This document shows, piece after piece, positions 54,478 to 62,187 of a stretch of DNA of 64,000 nucleotides (within the stretch, counting starts at the first letter, position 1; every line of letters starts with the position of its first letter). The notes under the pieces were generated by a model. The model had not been told where the DNA came from. It saw nothing but the letters and a program-made list of their open reading frames with translations, and made no database searches. Source of the DNA: Schlegelella_A sp965246805 (GTDB taxonomy: Bacteria > Pseudomonadota > Gammaproteobacteria > Burkholderiales > Burkholderiaceae_C); assembly GCA_965246805.1 (NCBI GenBank), contig CBDFFO010000009.1, forward strand, positions 682,001 to 746,000. Reading direction: 5' to 3'. Both the position numbers and the translations under genes were made by a program.

Positions 54478-54486
54478 GGGGCTGGG

Positions 54487-55095
54487 TTAGGAGGTGAGCC
54501 AGTAGTCGCCGAAGCCGGCGATGACCTGAGCGTTGCTGTAGTTGTCCCTGAGGACGTTGAAGTCCCCTGTATCGGACTCGTGCTGGCTGAGGGCCAACAT
54601 GGCATCGAACTCGTTCTGCTCTGAGAACTTGTCTGCCGTGGGGTCGCCCTGCTGCCTGCCTTGGAATACTCGAGCAGCCTTCACCATGATGTAGTGACGT
54701 GCTGGCTGAGGCAGCTCATCCCAGTCCAGGAGGAACGTGATGGTCCCCTTCAGGTCCTGGGTGAACGTGTAGCTGTGGGCCTTGGTGTCATAGAGCCTGC
54801 CACCGCGCTGCACCGGATCGATGGACCCGAGGGTGTCATCGTTGGGGTCCAGCTTCAGGACGTTCGCAGGGAGGGCGATGAGGCCGTTGACATCCCGCGT
54901 GAGCGGGTAGTCGTATTCCATGTTGAACTTCCAGCCGGCTGACTGGACCAGGCGGTTCACCTCGTCGAGGGTTGCCCTGGCTTTCGTCAGAGGCTGGAGG
55001 CCGGGGACGGTGAGCGACTGGACCGGAGCCTCATCGGCCACCGCGAGGAGGACATTGATGGCCTCGAGTTCAGAGGTGAGTGTTGAGGTGGTCAT
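54487..55095 (-). CDS. tail tubular protein A (T7 gp11-like)
   Basis: This 202-residue gatekeeper/adaptor ring protein matches T7 gp11 (196). Recognisable segments are ELEAINVLLAVADEAPVQSL, DEVNRLVQSAGWKFNMEYDY and RHYIMVKAARVFQGRQQGDP. It joins the portal to the nozzle and binds the spikes. In T7 this gene directly follows the capsid gene; here about 5.3 kb of accessory genes separate them. Confidence 0.96.
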   Translation of the reverse strand: MTTSTLTSELEAINVLLAVADEAPVQSLTVPGLQPLTKARATLDEVNRLVQSAGWKFNMEYDYPLTRDVNGLIALPANVLKLDPNDDTLGSIDPVQRGGRLYDTKAHSYTFTQDLKGTITFLLDWDELPQPARHYIMVKAARVFQGRQQGDPTADKFSEQNEFDAMLALSQHESDTGDFNVLRDNYSNAQVIAGFGDYWLTS

Positions 55096-55098
55096 TGG

Positions 55099-55812
55099 TT
55101 AGACGGCTAGGTTGGACGGGGTGAAGCTGCTTGCGCCCCGGTAGAGGCTGAGGTCGAACACTTGGAACGAGTCGACTTCCCCGGTGATGTTCACAGCAGC
55201 GGATGGGCCGAGGCAGTTACCGACCCGGAGCTTGGCTCCAGCGGTGATGGGGACGGGCCCGCCTGTGGCCGTCCCTCCAGCGTTCTGAAGGACACCGTTG
55301 ATGTAGAAGAACATCGTCGGTACTGAGGCCACGGTGAACTGTTCGACCCACAGATGCAGGCCCATTTGGCGCTGGTCGGTTGAAGGGTATGCGGTGGTCT
55401 GCACCGATGAACCATTGCCCCAGAACATGACCACGCTGTTCGTCGTGTTGCCAAGGTAGAAGCCGACACCCGTTTCAGTGGCCCCATACGGGCTTACGTT
55501 GCGTACCCCAGCGAGGTATCCGCTGGTGGCGTTGGCAGTATTGAACCACCCGCCCATTGCGCCATCGCCTGTGCCGTTGATGCAGTTGCCGGTCGTAGCG
55601 GTCGTCTCGATGTAGCAGATTGGAAAGGTCGTGCCAGCATTTACGAAGCTGCCGTTCGAGGCCCCCTCTTTGGCGAATGTGCTTGTCCGCGTAAAAGTAT
55701 TGTTCGGATCGGTCCAAGTCGATCCTGCTAGTCCTTCATCCGCCAAGAGGCCGGGGGTCACCTCGAAGCGCATCTGCACCCGCGCCCGTATCGGAGCCGT
55801 CCGGTGGCGCAT
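55099..55812 (-). CDS. LamG/concanavalin-like phage virion protein
   Basis: This 237-residue protein has a jelly-roll pattern of the LamG type: GDGAMGGWFNTANATSGYLA, QMGLHLWVEQFTVASVPTMF, FYINGVLQNAGG and the closing GEVDSFQVFDLSLYRGASS. Such domains bind sugars or form phage fibre ends. The start is uncertain: ATG 55812 (used), ATG 55773 (MRFEVTPGLLADEG) or a TTG at 55866 that overlaps the collagen-like gene. It is last in the accessory block, four bases before tail tubular protein A. Confidence 0.7.
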   Translation of the reverse strand: MRHRTAPIRARVQMRFEVTPGLLADEGLAGSTWTDPNNTFTRTSTFAKEGASNGSFVNAGTTFPICYIETTATTGNCINGTGDGAMGGWFNTANATSGYLAGVRNVSPYGATETGVGFYLGNTTNSVVMFWGNGSSVQTTAYPSTDQRQMGLHLWVEQFTVASVPTMFFYINGVLQNAGGTATGGPVPITAGAKLRVGNCLGPSAAVNITGEVDSFQVFDLSLYRGASSFTPSNLAV

Positions 55813-55838
55813 GAGTGCCCGTTGGTGGCCCAGCCGGA

Positions 55839-56948
55839 TCACGTCAAGTCCCCGAAGAGAACCCAAGTGTCCGATGCGATCTTAGTGAGGCCCCAGCTGG
55901 AGTAGCGGGACCGTGCGGTAAGAGAGGAGGACGTGTTGATCGTCACCCCAGAACCGGCCACGATGGTGGTCTGGCCAGCGCCTATCTGAGCACCGAGGAC
56001 CGTGCGGCCCACTGGGATGGAGGCGATGGAGTTCGGTGGGACCGTGAGGTTGTTGGCCGAGGCCGAATTCATCAGAATCTCAGTCGAGCCGTCACCGTCT
56101 GCCAGGACCATCGTGTAGCTGGCCGTCTGTGTGTTGAACGTGGTGCTGGCCGGAGCGGCTGCACCGGTGGCACCAGTGGCACCTGTAGCGCCCGCTGGGC
56201 CTGTAGAACCTGCGGGACCCGTGGAACCTGCGGGACCAGCCGGGCCGGCCGCGCCAGCTGCGCCGGTAGAGCCTGTGGAACCTGCTGGTCCTGCGGGACC
56301 GGCTGCTCCTGCGGGGCCTGCTGCTCCAGTGGAACCTGTAGAGCCGGCCGGGCCTGTAGCGCCAGCTGATCCCGTGGGGCCAGGGACTGTAGAGGCCGCT
56401 CCGGTGGGTCCAGCAGCCCCTGTAGGGCCGGCAGGGCCTGTGGGACCAGGAACCGTGCTGGCTGCACCGGCAGGGCCTTGGGCACCTGTGGAGCCTTGTT
56501 GGCCAGCGGGGCCTTGCGGACCAGCGCCACCGGCTGAGCCTGTAGCTCCCCTAAGGGTCACGTAGGAGCCTGGCCATACGCCAGCGGCCTTGGGGCCATA
56601 CAGGCGCGTGTTAGTGGTCTCTAGGTAGAAGTCACCGTTGGTGCCCACCGCGTTGTCTGGGGCGGCCGTTCCGTTGAGCACAGACTTGCCATTCGTGCCA
56701 GCACCGCCACCGCCACCTCCGCCCGCCACGACCAGCGCGACGCCGTTGGACACATAGCGGGTGAAGGGGGCCTCGTTGAGGATGAAGACGGCTTCGACGT
56801 TGCGGACATCGTGCTCTGCATTCGCGTCAATCTCGGACTGGGTACGCAGGTGTACCTGGTCGCCCTTTGAGGGAAGCGGAAGGAATGGGAGCGGGTTCGG
56901 GTAATCGAAGACCGGGAGGCCCGGAATCGGCGGAGATGTCTGGGCCAT
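55839..56948 (-). CDS. collagen-like phage fibre protein
   Basis: This is a 369-residue protein. The N-terminus MAQTSPPIPGLPVFDYPNPL is shared in pattern with the protein at 59304-60380. Residues about 133-268 are Gly-X-Y repeats (GPTGPAGPTGAAGPTG and similar, with VPGPTG interruptions). A C-terminal beta domain (YTMVLADGDGSTEILMNSAS to WVLFGDLT) is a common trimerising or receptor end in phage fibres. The repeats should fold as a triple helix. Codon bias in the repeats makes a long open frame on the other strand, which is a shadow. Confidence 0.85.
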   Translation of the reverse strand: MAQTSPPIPGLPVFDYPNPLPFLPLPSKGDQVHLRTQSEIDANAEHDVRNVEAVFILNEAPFTRYVSNGVALVVAGGGGGGGAGTNGKSVLNGTAAPDNAVGTNGDFYLETTNTRLYGPKAAGVWPGSYVTLRGATGSAGGAGPQGPAGQQGSTGAQGPAGAASTVPGPTGPAGPTGAAGPTGAASTVPGPTGSAGATGPAGSTGSTGAAGPAGAAGPAGPAGSTGSTGAAGAAGPAGPAGSTGPAGSTGPAGATGATGATGAAAPASTTFNTQTASYTMVLADGDGSTEILMNSASANNLTVPPNSIASIPVGRTVLGAQIGAGQTTIVAGSGVTINTSSSLTARSRYSSWGLTKIASDTWVLFGDLT

Positions 56949-56978
56949 GGAGGGGATGAGGAAGAGAGGAATAGGGGG

Positions 56979-57000
56979 CCAGCCCCGGAGGGCCGGCTGG
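56979..57000 (-). terminator. hairpin after glycosidase-like gene
   Basis: On the minus strand CCAGCC and GGCTGG pair around a 10-base loop, followed by CCCCCTATTCCTCTCTTCC, only weakly T-rich. It lies directly after the 57004 stop and may attenuate or process the transcript. Confidence 0.35.
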
Positions 57001-57003
57001 GGG

Positions 57004-59304
57004 TCACGCAGTCCGCGTGAAGGTCAAGGTGTGGAACTTCTCGTTGTCAGCACCACCACCGCCGCTACCGGCGATTGAGATGGCGTTGATGCCTGCACCG
57101 AGCGTGAGGGTCAGCGATGGGCTGTCCCGGTAGGTGGTCAGGTCTGCGGTCGTTGAAGGCGTGAAGCTGGCTTGCTGTACTCCGTTGACTTGGATAGACC
57201 AAGCTGTCCCGAAGGTGAACGGGGCGGAGTAGTTGATGACCAGCGTGTAGGTGCCAGCGGTCTTAACGGTCACCAGGTAGTCCTGGCTGTTGTTGTTCGA
57301 GCGGAGACCGCTGTAGCCACCTGCTGCCACGAAGTTGCCTGCGATGAGGCGGCCATCAATGGCCACCGTTCCAGACACCGCGAGGTCCACCGGGTTGAAA
57401 GCCGGGTTGGCAGCGAGGGCGTTGTAGTCCTTCATGCCTTGCCACGGCGAGCGAACGGTGTTGATGGAGTCGGTGAAGCCGTAGCTGTTACCGCTGTTCG
57501 TCACCAGTGGCGTGTAGCCGCCGTGGTAGTGGGCATAGGCGAACACACCCACCTTGCCTGCGTCCTCTAGGAACTGCCGGTAGATGGAGGCCATCGCTGG
57601 GTCGTAGCGTGCTGCGTTGGCGTTGTAGGTGTTCGCGTCACCGATGCGGGACGGCCCACTTTCGTTGGCTGGGCCACCTTCGTACCACATCTGTTTGATG
57701 CCGTACTTCAACGCCTGGACTGCCCGCTGCGCAGTGAAGAAGCGTCCCTTTGCGCCAGAGCCCGACTGGGCGTAGGCCGCCACATAGTCAGCCACCGTGT
57801 GGGATGCAGTGTCACCTGAGAGGTCAGGGCCGCCACCAGAGGTAGCGTCTGTCTCCCAGTAGGGGGCACCACCGAAGGCGAAGATCTTGTTCTTCACATT
57901 CGCTGCACGACCCGCAAACCGAGCGATGGTGGCGAGGTCGCCAGCACCGTTGCCGCTCACGCCCTGGTTCATCCAAAGCGGGAAGAACTTGGTCATCATG
58001 GCTGAGTCACCGACCACTGCTCGGCAGCGGTCACTGGCTTGCACGATGCGGCGCATGCAGTAGCGGGCCTGGAGCCCATAGGCGTTGTCATCGCCCTGGC
58101 TTGCATCGAAGGTCCCACCAGCGCCGGAGTACAGCGTGGTGATGGCTTCGGTGCAGACGAACCAGGCGTTGGTGCCGAAGGTGAAGGTGCCGCTGAAGCC
58201 GCTCGCGTATGAGAAGGTCGTACCGGAGACTGCCGTGACGGTAACGGTCTGGAAGCCGGTCCACTCGCTCGGAGCACCGGAGCCGCTTGCCAGCTTCACA
58301 TGCTGGCCAACGGTCAGGTCACAGGTGTACCCAAGCTGGGCCGTGGTGGTCGTGCCGTTGCCTGTGACCGAGATGAGGGTCCGAGGGCCGTTGTTGTCCT
58401 GACCGATGGCACCCTTCGCTTCGGCCACTGCGGTATGGAAGAGCTGGTGCGTGAGCGTGAAGCCAACGTTCCATGTCTCATTGCCAAACTCGAAGTAGCA
58501 CTTGCCGACCAGGTTGTCCCTGATGTAGGCGAAGAAGTTGTTGTCCCAGTCCGCCGTAGCGTTTGCCGGAATGCACATCCAGAGGTCTTTGCTGAACTGG
58601 TTGGCCATGGCGACCAGGTTCTCAATCCACGATGTGGACTGCCAGCGGGGAAAGATGGCGTTACGGGTGGCCCAGGTGGTGGTCGCTGAGTTGTTGTTCG
58701 TACCCTGTGCATCCATCGTTCTCAGGATGGGGAAGTCAGCGTAGTACGTGGCCAGGGCGGAGTCGAACAGGTTCGAGTTGCCGAGTTGCGAAGTCTTCTT
58801 GATAGAGAAGTTGTCCACCCCAGTATTGGTCGCTGAGGCAGCGGTCTTCTGCGTGGCCGTGAGCTTTAATTGGGGGCCAAGGTTGCCGCCTGCCTTCGTG
58901 AAATTGAAGGTGAAGGTGGAGGTGTTGGTCCCGCTGTTGTAAGAGACGGCCGAAAGGCTCGAGCCCTGCTGTGACGTAGGCCCGAAGGCTACGGTGGCCT
59001 TGCCGGTGAAGGTGCAGGTGTACTGGATGGGACCCGACTCTGACGGGTCGCCATACATGATGCGGAGGATGAAGTCTTCAGCAGGCCACCCATTTGAGCT
59101 GACGCTCGGTGGGTTGCCGCTGTTGTCTGTCTTCTCCGCAAAGCCCGCGCTGGCCACATCGATGGGACCCGGCTCCTGTGAGGAGTAGCCGTAGTTCGGC
59201 ACCGTGTTGATGGCCAGGTAGGTCTTAGACCCAAAGGAGGCCACGGGTGGGCTAGGGATCGTTACTACCCCAGTGCCCCGGAGGTAGACTTCGAGGAGGC
59301 GCAT
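57004..59304 (-). CDS. virion-associated glycoside hydrolase-like protein
   Basis: This 766-residue protein has an N-terminal beta region (to about 170), then a barrel-like segment. WQSTSWIENLVAMANQFSKD leads to WMCIPANATADWDNNFF and YFEFGNETWN with Glu276 in an FGNE motif, as for the acid/base of clan GH-A enzymes; IKQMWYEGGPANESG (Glu542) could carry the nucleophile. The C-terminal about 120 residues look like a carbohydrate-binding beta-sandwich (TAGTYTLVINYSAPFTFG, AWSIQVNGVQQASF). Polysaccharide cleavage at the cell surface is inferred. The start is coupled to the upstream gene by a one-base overlap (TAATG). Confidence 0.65.
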   Translation of the reverse strand: MRLLEVYLRGTGVVTIPSPPVASFGSKTYLAINTVPNYGYSSQEPGPIDVASAGFAEKTDNSGNPPSVSSNGWPAEDFILRIMYGDPSESGPIQYTCTFTGKATVAFGPTSQQGSSLSAVSYNSGTNTSTFTFNFTKAGGNLGPQLKLTATQKTAASATNTGVDNFSIKKTSQLGNSNLFDSALATYYADFPILRTMDAQGTNNNSATTTWATRNAIFPRWQSTSWIENLVAMANQFSKDLWMCIPANATADWDNNFFAYIRDNLVGKCYFEFGNETWNVGFTLTHQLFHTAVAEAKGAIGQDNNGPRTLISVTGNGTTTTAQLGYTCDLTVGQHVKLASGSGAPSEWTGFQTVTVTAVSGTTFSYASGFSGTFTFGTNAWFVCTEAITTLYSGAGGTFDASQGDDNAYGLQARYCMRRIVQASDRCRAVVGDSAMMTKFFPLWMNQGVSGNGAGDLATIARFAGRAANVKNKIFAFGGAPYWETDATSGGGPDLSGDTASHTVADYVAAYAQSGSGAKGRFFTAQRAVQALKYGIKQMWYEGGPANESGPSRIGDANTYNANAARYDPAMASIYRQFLEDAGKVGVFAYAHYHGGYTPLVTNSGNSYGFTDSINTVRSPWQGMKDYNALAANPAFNPVDLAVSGTVAIDGRLIAGNFVAAGGYSGLRSNNNSQDYLVTVKTAGTYTLVINYSAPFTFGTAWSIQVNGVQQASFTPSTTADLTTYRDSPSLTLTLGAGINAISIAGSGGGGADNEKFHTLTFTRTA

Positions 59305-60380
59305 TACTTGTACGCGTATGCGCTGATGACGCCGTTCGGCTCGGCATGGGTGTAGTCCGCACCGGAGCGCACCGTCAGGGTCCGGCCGTTGCTGGCCGCG
59401 CTGTAGGTGAAGTCAACCACAGACACGCTGTCTCCGCTGCCACCGACAGTGACGGTGACCGGAGCGGCACTGCCATCACTGAGGGTTGCGGTGCACTTGA
59501 AGCCGGTCAGGTAGTGGGTGAATACGTAGATGCGTGCATGGCGAGTTGTCGTGCCGGCTGGGAACACTGCATCGACACCGCCACCGAGGGCAGTCACATC
59601 GAAACTGCGGCCGGTCATGCCGTCGCCGAGGCCCTGCGAGTCATTGGCCGTCGAGCCGTCAGCAGCGTCCAAGGCGGTATTGGTGAGCAGCGCGCCCGCG
59701 TTGCCGAACTGCCGGGCCGTGGCAATGTTGCCGTCCGTGATGTTGGCGAACGAGCCCACAGTGATGAGGTTGGCACCCGCCTTGCGAGTGTCAGCCGTCT
59801 GCATGCTGGCGTTGCCCTTGATGTAAACCCAGTCGAGGTAGGCAGCGGTGGTGACGTTCTCAGCGACCACTGCGCTGCCAGCTCCGGAGAGTGCGCCAGC
59901 GGGTGCCGGAGCAGGAGCGGGCGAAGGAGAAGGCGCAGGAGAAGGAGCTGGGGACGGGGCGGCCGTGATGGCGTGCGGGACTTGAACCAGGCCAGCGTCC
60001 CGTGAATACGAGTAGTAGAACTTCAGGCCGTCATAGAACATCGTGAGCGTGTTGACCACGCCAGCGGTCGAGTTGCCAGTGTTCACATAGCCGGTGTCCG
60101 ACGTGTGGGCCACCATGCCCGTGAGGGTCGGCACGTTGACGCCATTGGCGATGAAGGTGACCTGAGCGGCTGAGCCACGGGTGGCTGAGAACTGAATGGG
60201 GGCCAGGGTGACAGGGCCGGTGACATCGATGATGCCAAGGTCTGCCAGGGCGAAGTTGAACGGGACGTTGGCGGAGAGCGGGAGGACGACAGCACCATCG
60301 GCCCGGAGGCGCGGCAGGGGTGCCTGGTTGGGGCGGTCGACGACTGAGTAGCCGGCAATCGGTGGGCTGGTATTGGACAT
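59304..60380 (-). CDS. accessory virion fibre protein with N-terminal anchor-like motif
   Basis: This is a 358-residue protein with no family I recognise. The start MSNTSPPIAGYSVVDRPNQA parallels the collagen-like fibre (TSPPIxG, V-D-x-PN). An N-terminal beta domain of about 130 residues is followed by a Pro/Ala/Ser linker (PSPAPSPAPSPSPAPAPAPA) and a C-terminal beta domain (TTRHARIYVFTHYLTGFKCT, VVDFTYSAASNGRTLTVRSG). The architecture fits a head or tail decoration fibre. It follows the capsid terminator and is coupled to the glycosidase-like gene. Confidence 0.65.
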   Translation of the reverse strand: MSNTSPPIAGYSVVDRPNQAPLPRLRADGAVVLPLSANVPFNFALADLGIIDVTGPVTLAPIQFSATRGSAAQVTFIANGVNVPTLTGMVAHTSDTGYVNTGNSTAGVVNTLTMFYDGLKFYYSYSRDAGLVQVPHAITAAPSPAPSPAPSPSPAPAPAPAGALSGAGSAVVAENVTTAAYLDWVYIKGNASMQTADTRKAGANLITVGSFANITDGNIATARQFGNAGALLTNTALDAADGSTANDSQGLGDGMTGRSFDVTALGGGVDAVFPAGTTTRHARIYVFTHYLTGFKCTATLSDGSAAPVTVTVGGSGDSVSVVDFTYSAASNGRTLTVRSGADYTHAEPNGVISAYAYK

Positions 60381-60395
60381 TGGATGGTGGGGTAC

Positions 60396-60437
60396 AAAAA
60401 ATAAGGCCCCTAACTGGGGATGCCAGAGAGGAGCCTT
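60396..60437 (-). terminator. rho-independent terminator after capsid gene
   Basis: On the minus strand AAGGCTCC pairs with GGGGCCTT (one T-G pair) around a 19-base loop, followed by ATTTTTT. Its place after the major capsid gene is that of T-phi in T7, so it may tune capsid against downstream expression. Confidence 0.8.
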
Positions 60438-60452
60438 AAGTGGGGGATTGGA

Positions 60453-61394
60453 TTACGTGGTGGTCTTCAGGACCGCAGCGCATTCCGGACGGAGGATGCC
60501 GGTGCCGCTGGCGTACTTCGCGACCATCAGGGTGCCCTGACGGCGGATGTCATACTGCATCTCGCTCGAGAGGTCCATCAGCTTGACGGTGCCGACAGCG
60601 CTCGGGTGCATGACCAGAGCTGCAACCTTGGTGAAGTCACCTTGGTACATCGCCGGGCCGGTCGTGATGTTCGTGGACGGCAGGTTGTTCGTCTTGACGA
60701 TGGGCATGCCAGCCAGCTTGATGATCGTGCCGTCAGCGTAGTTACCACCACCGTCAGCCCAGTCACGGTTCACGAGAGCCGTCGATTGAGCCAGGAGGTA
60801 GTACTGAGCCGGCTTGACGAACACGTTCTTGTCGTTGCCTTGCGGGATGTCCTTCTCGTCGAAGCCTTGGACCGCAGCGTAGATACCGGCAGCCAGGTCA
60901 GTGGCCGAGGTCTTGTACAGCGTGGTGCTCGAGGTCAGGGTCGTGCCACCGAAGGCACCCGTCACCGTGGCCGAAGCACCGGCAGCGTTCACACCAGTTT
61001 GCAGGACGTTCTTGTCCCAGGCCGTGGCCAGGGCACGACCGCATTCGGCCGAGTAGATCGAGCGGTAGTCGAAGTGGTTCTTAGCTTCGTCAATGTTTGC
61101 GACGAAGACCGAGGCCAACAGGAGGTCATCGATGGTGATGACACGCTCGTTGACGTTCGAGGTCTGGCCAACAATCTCTTGGCCAGGGGTGTGGTAGCCA
61201 CCAGCGACACGCCACGTAGCCGGGAACTGAGCCGACTTGCCGTGCATGATCGTGCGGATCATGTGCTTGTCTTTCGTGACGCACATATTCTCGAAGGCGG
61301 TGAGCACTTCGCCACCGAAGACCTTCAGGAAGAGCGCATCGGTTGCGCCGGCACCATTGACTTGGCCAATGGAGAGTACTGTTGCGTTTGCCAT
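60453..61394 (-). CDS. major capsid protein (T7 gp10-like)
   Basis: This 313-residue protein corresponds to T7 gp10A (345). Recognisable segments are GEVLTAFENMCVTKDKHMIR, FPATWRVAGGYHTPGQEIVG, ERVITIDDLLLASVFVANID, EAKNHFDYRSIYSAECGRAL and the C-terminal SSEMQYDIRRQGTLMVAKYA. The fold is the HK97 type. The start has an AAAGG site. No gp10B-type frameshift product is apparent because the stop is close to the terminator. Confidence 0.96.
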   Translation of the reverse strand: MANATVLSIGQVNGAGATDALFLKVFGGEVLTAFENMCVTKDKHMIRTIMHGKSAQFPATWRVAGGYHTPGQEIVGQTSNVNERVITIDDLLLASVFVANIDEAKNHFDYRSIYSAECGRALATAWDKNVLQTGVNAAGASATVTGAFGGTTLTSSTTLYKTSATDLAAGIYAAVQGFDEKDIPQGNDKNVFVKPAQYYLLAQSTALVNRDWADGGGNYADGTIIKLAGMPIVKTNNLPSTNITTGPAMYQGDFTKVAALVMHPSAVGTVKLMDLSSEMQYDIRRQGTLMVAKYASGTGILRPECAAVLKTTT

Positions 61395-61429
61395 TGCAGC
61401 AAAACCTTTGGATAGGAAAGAGGGGTGTG

Positions 61430-61464
61430 CCCATGGCGGGCAGAGACCTACCCATTGCGGGCAG
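61430..61464. repeat. 14-bp direct repeat in capsid leader
   Basis: CCCATGGCGGGCAG (61430-61443) and CCCATTGCGGGCAG (61451-61464) match at 13 of 14 bases and are 21 bp apart, about two helical turns. They lie about 36-70 bases upstream of the capsid start, within its mRNA leader. Confidence 0.6.
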
Positions 61465-61559
61465 GCAGGGATGGACTACAGGCAGTGCTCAGGCAGCTTG
61501 GTGCTCAGGTTGTCCCCCCTCAGGAGGGCCTCAGTGGGCTGTGGCGGGTGCCGGTGGTC

Positions 61560-61820
61560 TTAGTTCGGGATCGGTGCAGCGTTGATGCCGTTGCACTCGA
61601 AGAGGGTCTGGGTGACGTTATCGAAACCCATGATGCCCATTTCGATAGCCTCATCGAGCGGGATGAACTGCGTACCGAAGTACTGCACTTGCATACCGCT
61701 GAAGAGTTCAGGCTTCGTGATGTCCACCGGGTTGGTGCCGATGGCCTTGACAGATGCCACACGAGTGCCACCAGTATTGATGGAGAAGCCCTGGAAGGCC
61801 GGGAGAAAGCTGACGGGCAT
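61560..61820 (-). CDS. small virion-region protein of unknown function
   Basis: This is an 86-residue protein with beta-rich appearance (MPVSFLPAFQGFSINTGGTR, VQYFGTQFIPLDEAIEMGIM, GFDNVTQTLFECNGINAA). AGAGG lies upstream of the ATG. It sits between scaffold and capsid, where some related phages encode small head-decoration proteins. No family recognised. Confidence 0.6.
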   Translation of the reverse strand: MPVSFLPAFQGFSINTGGTRVASVKAIGTNPVDITKPELFSGMQVQYFGTQFIPLDEAIEMGIMGFDNVTQTLFECNGINAAPIPN

Positions 61821-61857
61821 GTGATGGCCTCTGGTGGGTGGGGGAGGAAGAGACTGA

Positions 61858-61910
61858 GGTCAACCAGCTCCAAGGGAGGGCAGCAATGTGGGCATGCTCA
61901 CTGGTTGACC
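61858..61910. promoter_or_regulatory. 10-bp inverted repeat in intergenic region upstream of 86-residue gene
   Basis: GGTCAACCAG (61858-61867) and CTGGTTGACC (61901-61910) are perfect inverted copies with a 33-base spacer. The right arm is part of a 17-bp sequence (61894-61910) also found at the portal gene end (63218-63234). It could form a leader stem-loop or bind a protein. Confidence 0.5.
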
Positions 61911-61964
61911 ACAATCCCTTCGACAGGATGTGGGCCGGGATGACGCTCCGGTAGACGTTAGCCG

Positions 61965-62147
61965 TTAGGCTGAAATACTTGCGAGTTCCGAGGCGAGGAG
62001 GTCAACGATGACCCCTGCGTCATTCAGCGCAGCTTGCTCCGCAGGCGACACTTGGCCAGCCTTCAGGGCGTCAAAGGTTTGCTTCAGGCCAGCCACTTGC
62101 GATTCGATGGCGAGCAGTTTGGTCTTCAGGTCTTGAGCGGTTTGCAT
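61965..62147 (-). CDS. small coiled-coil phage protein
   Basis: This 60-residue helical protein (TAQDLKTKLLAIESQVAGLK, QTFDALKAGQVSPAEQAALN) starts at ATG 62147 and ends just before a 144-base non-coding stretch. Heptad-like spacing suggests a coiled coil. It lies between scaffold and capsid and may be an assembly helper; function unknown. Confidence 0.55.
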   Translation of the reverse strand: MQTAQDLKTKLLAIESQVAGLKQTFDALKAGQVSPAEQAALNDAGVIVDLLASELASISA

Positions 62148-62187
62148 GGACTGGAGTTGTAGCTTGATGAGGCGGAGGAGAGGATGG

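Noticed and set aside
56131..56565. Plus-strand Pro-Val-Ala repeat protein
   Set aside because: Mirror image of the Gly-X-Y repeats of the collagen-like gene on the minus strand.
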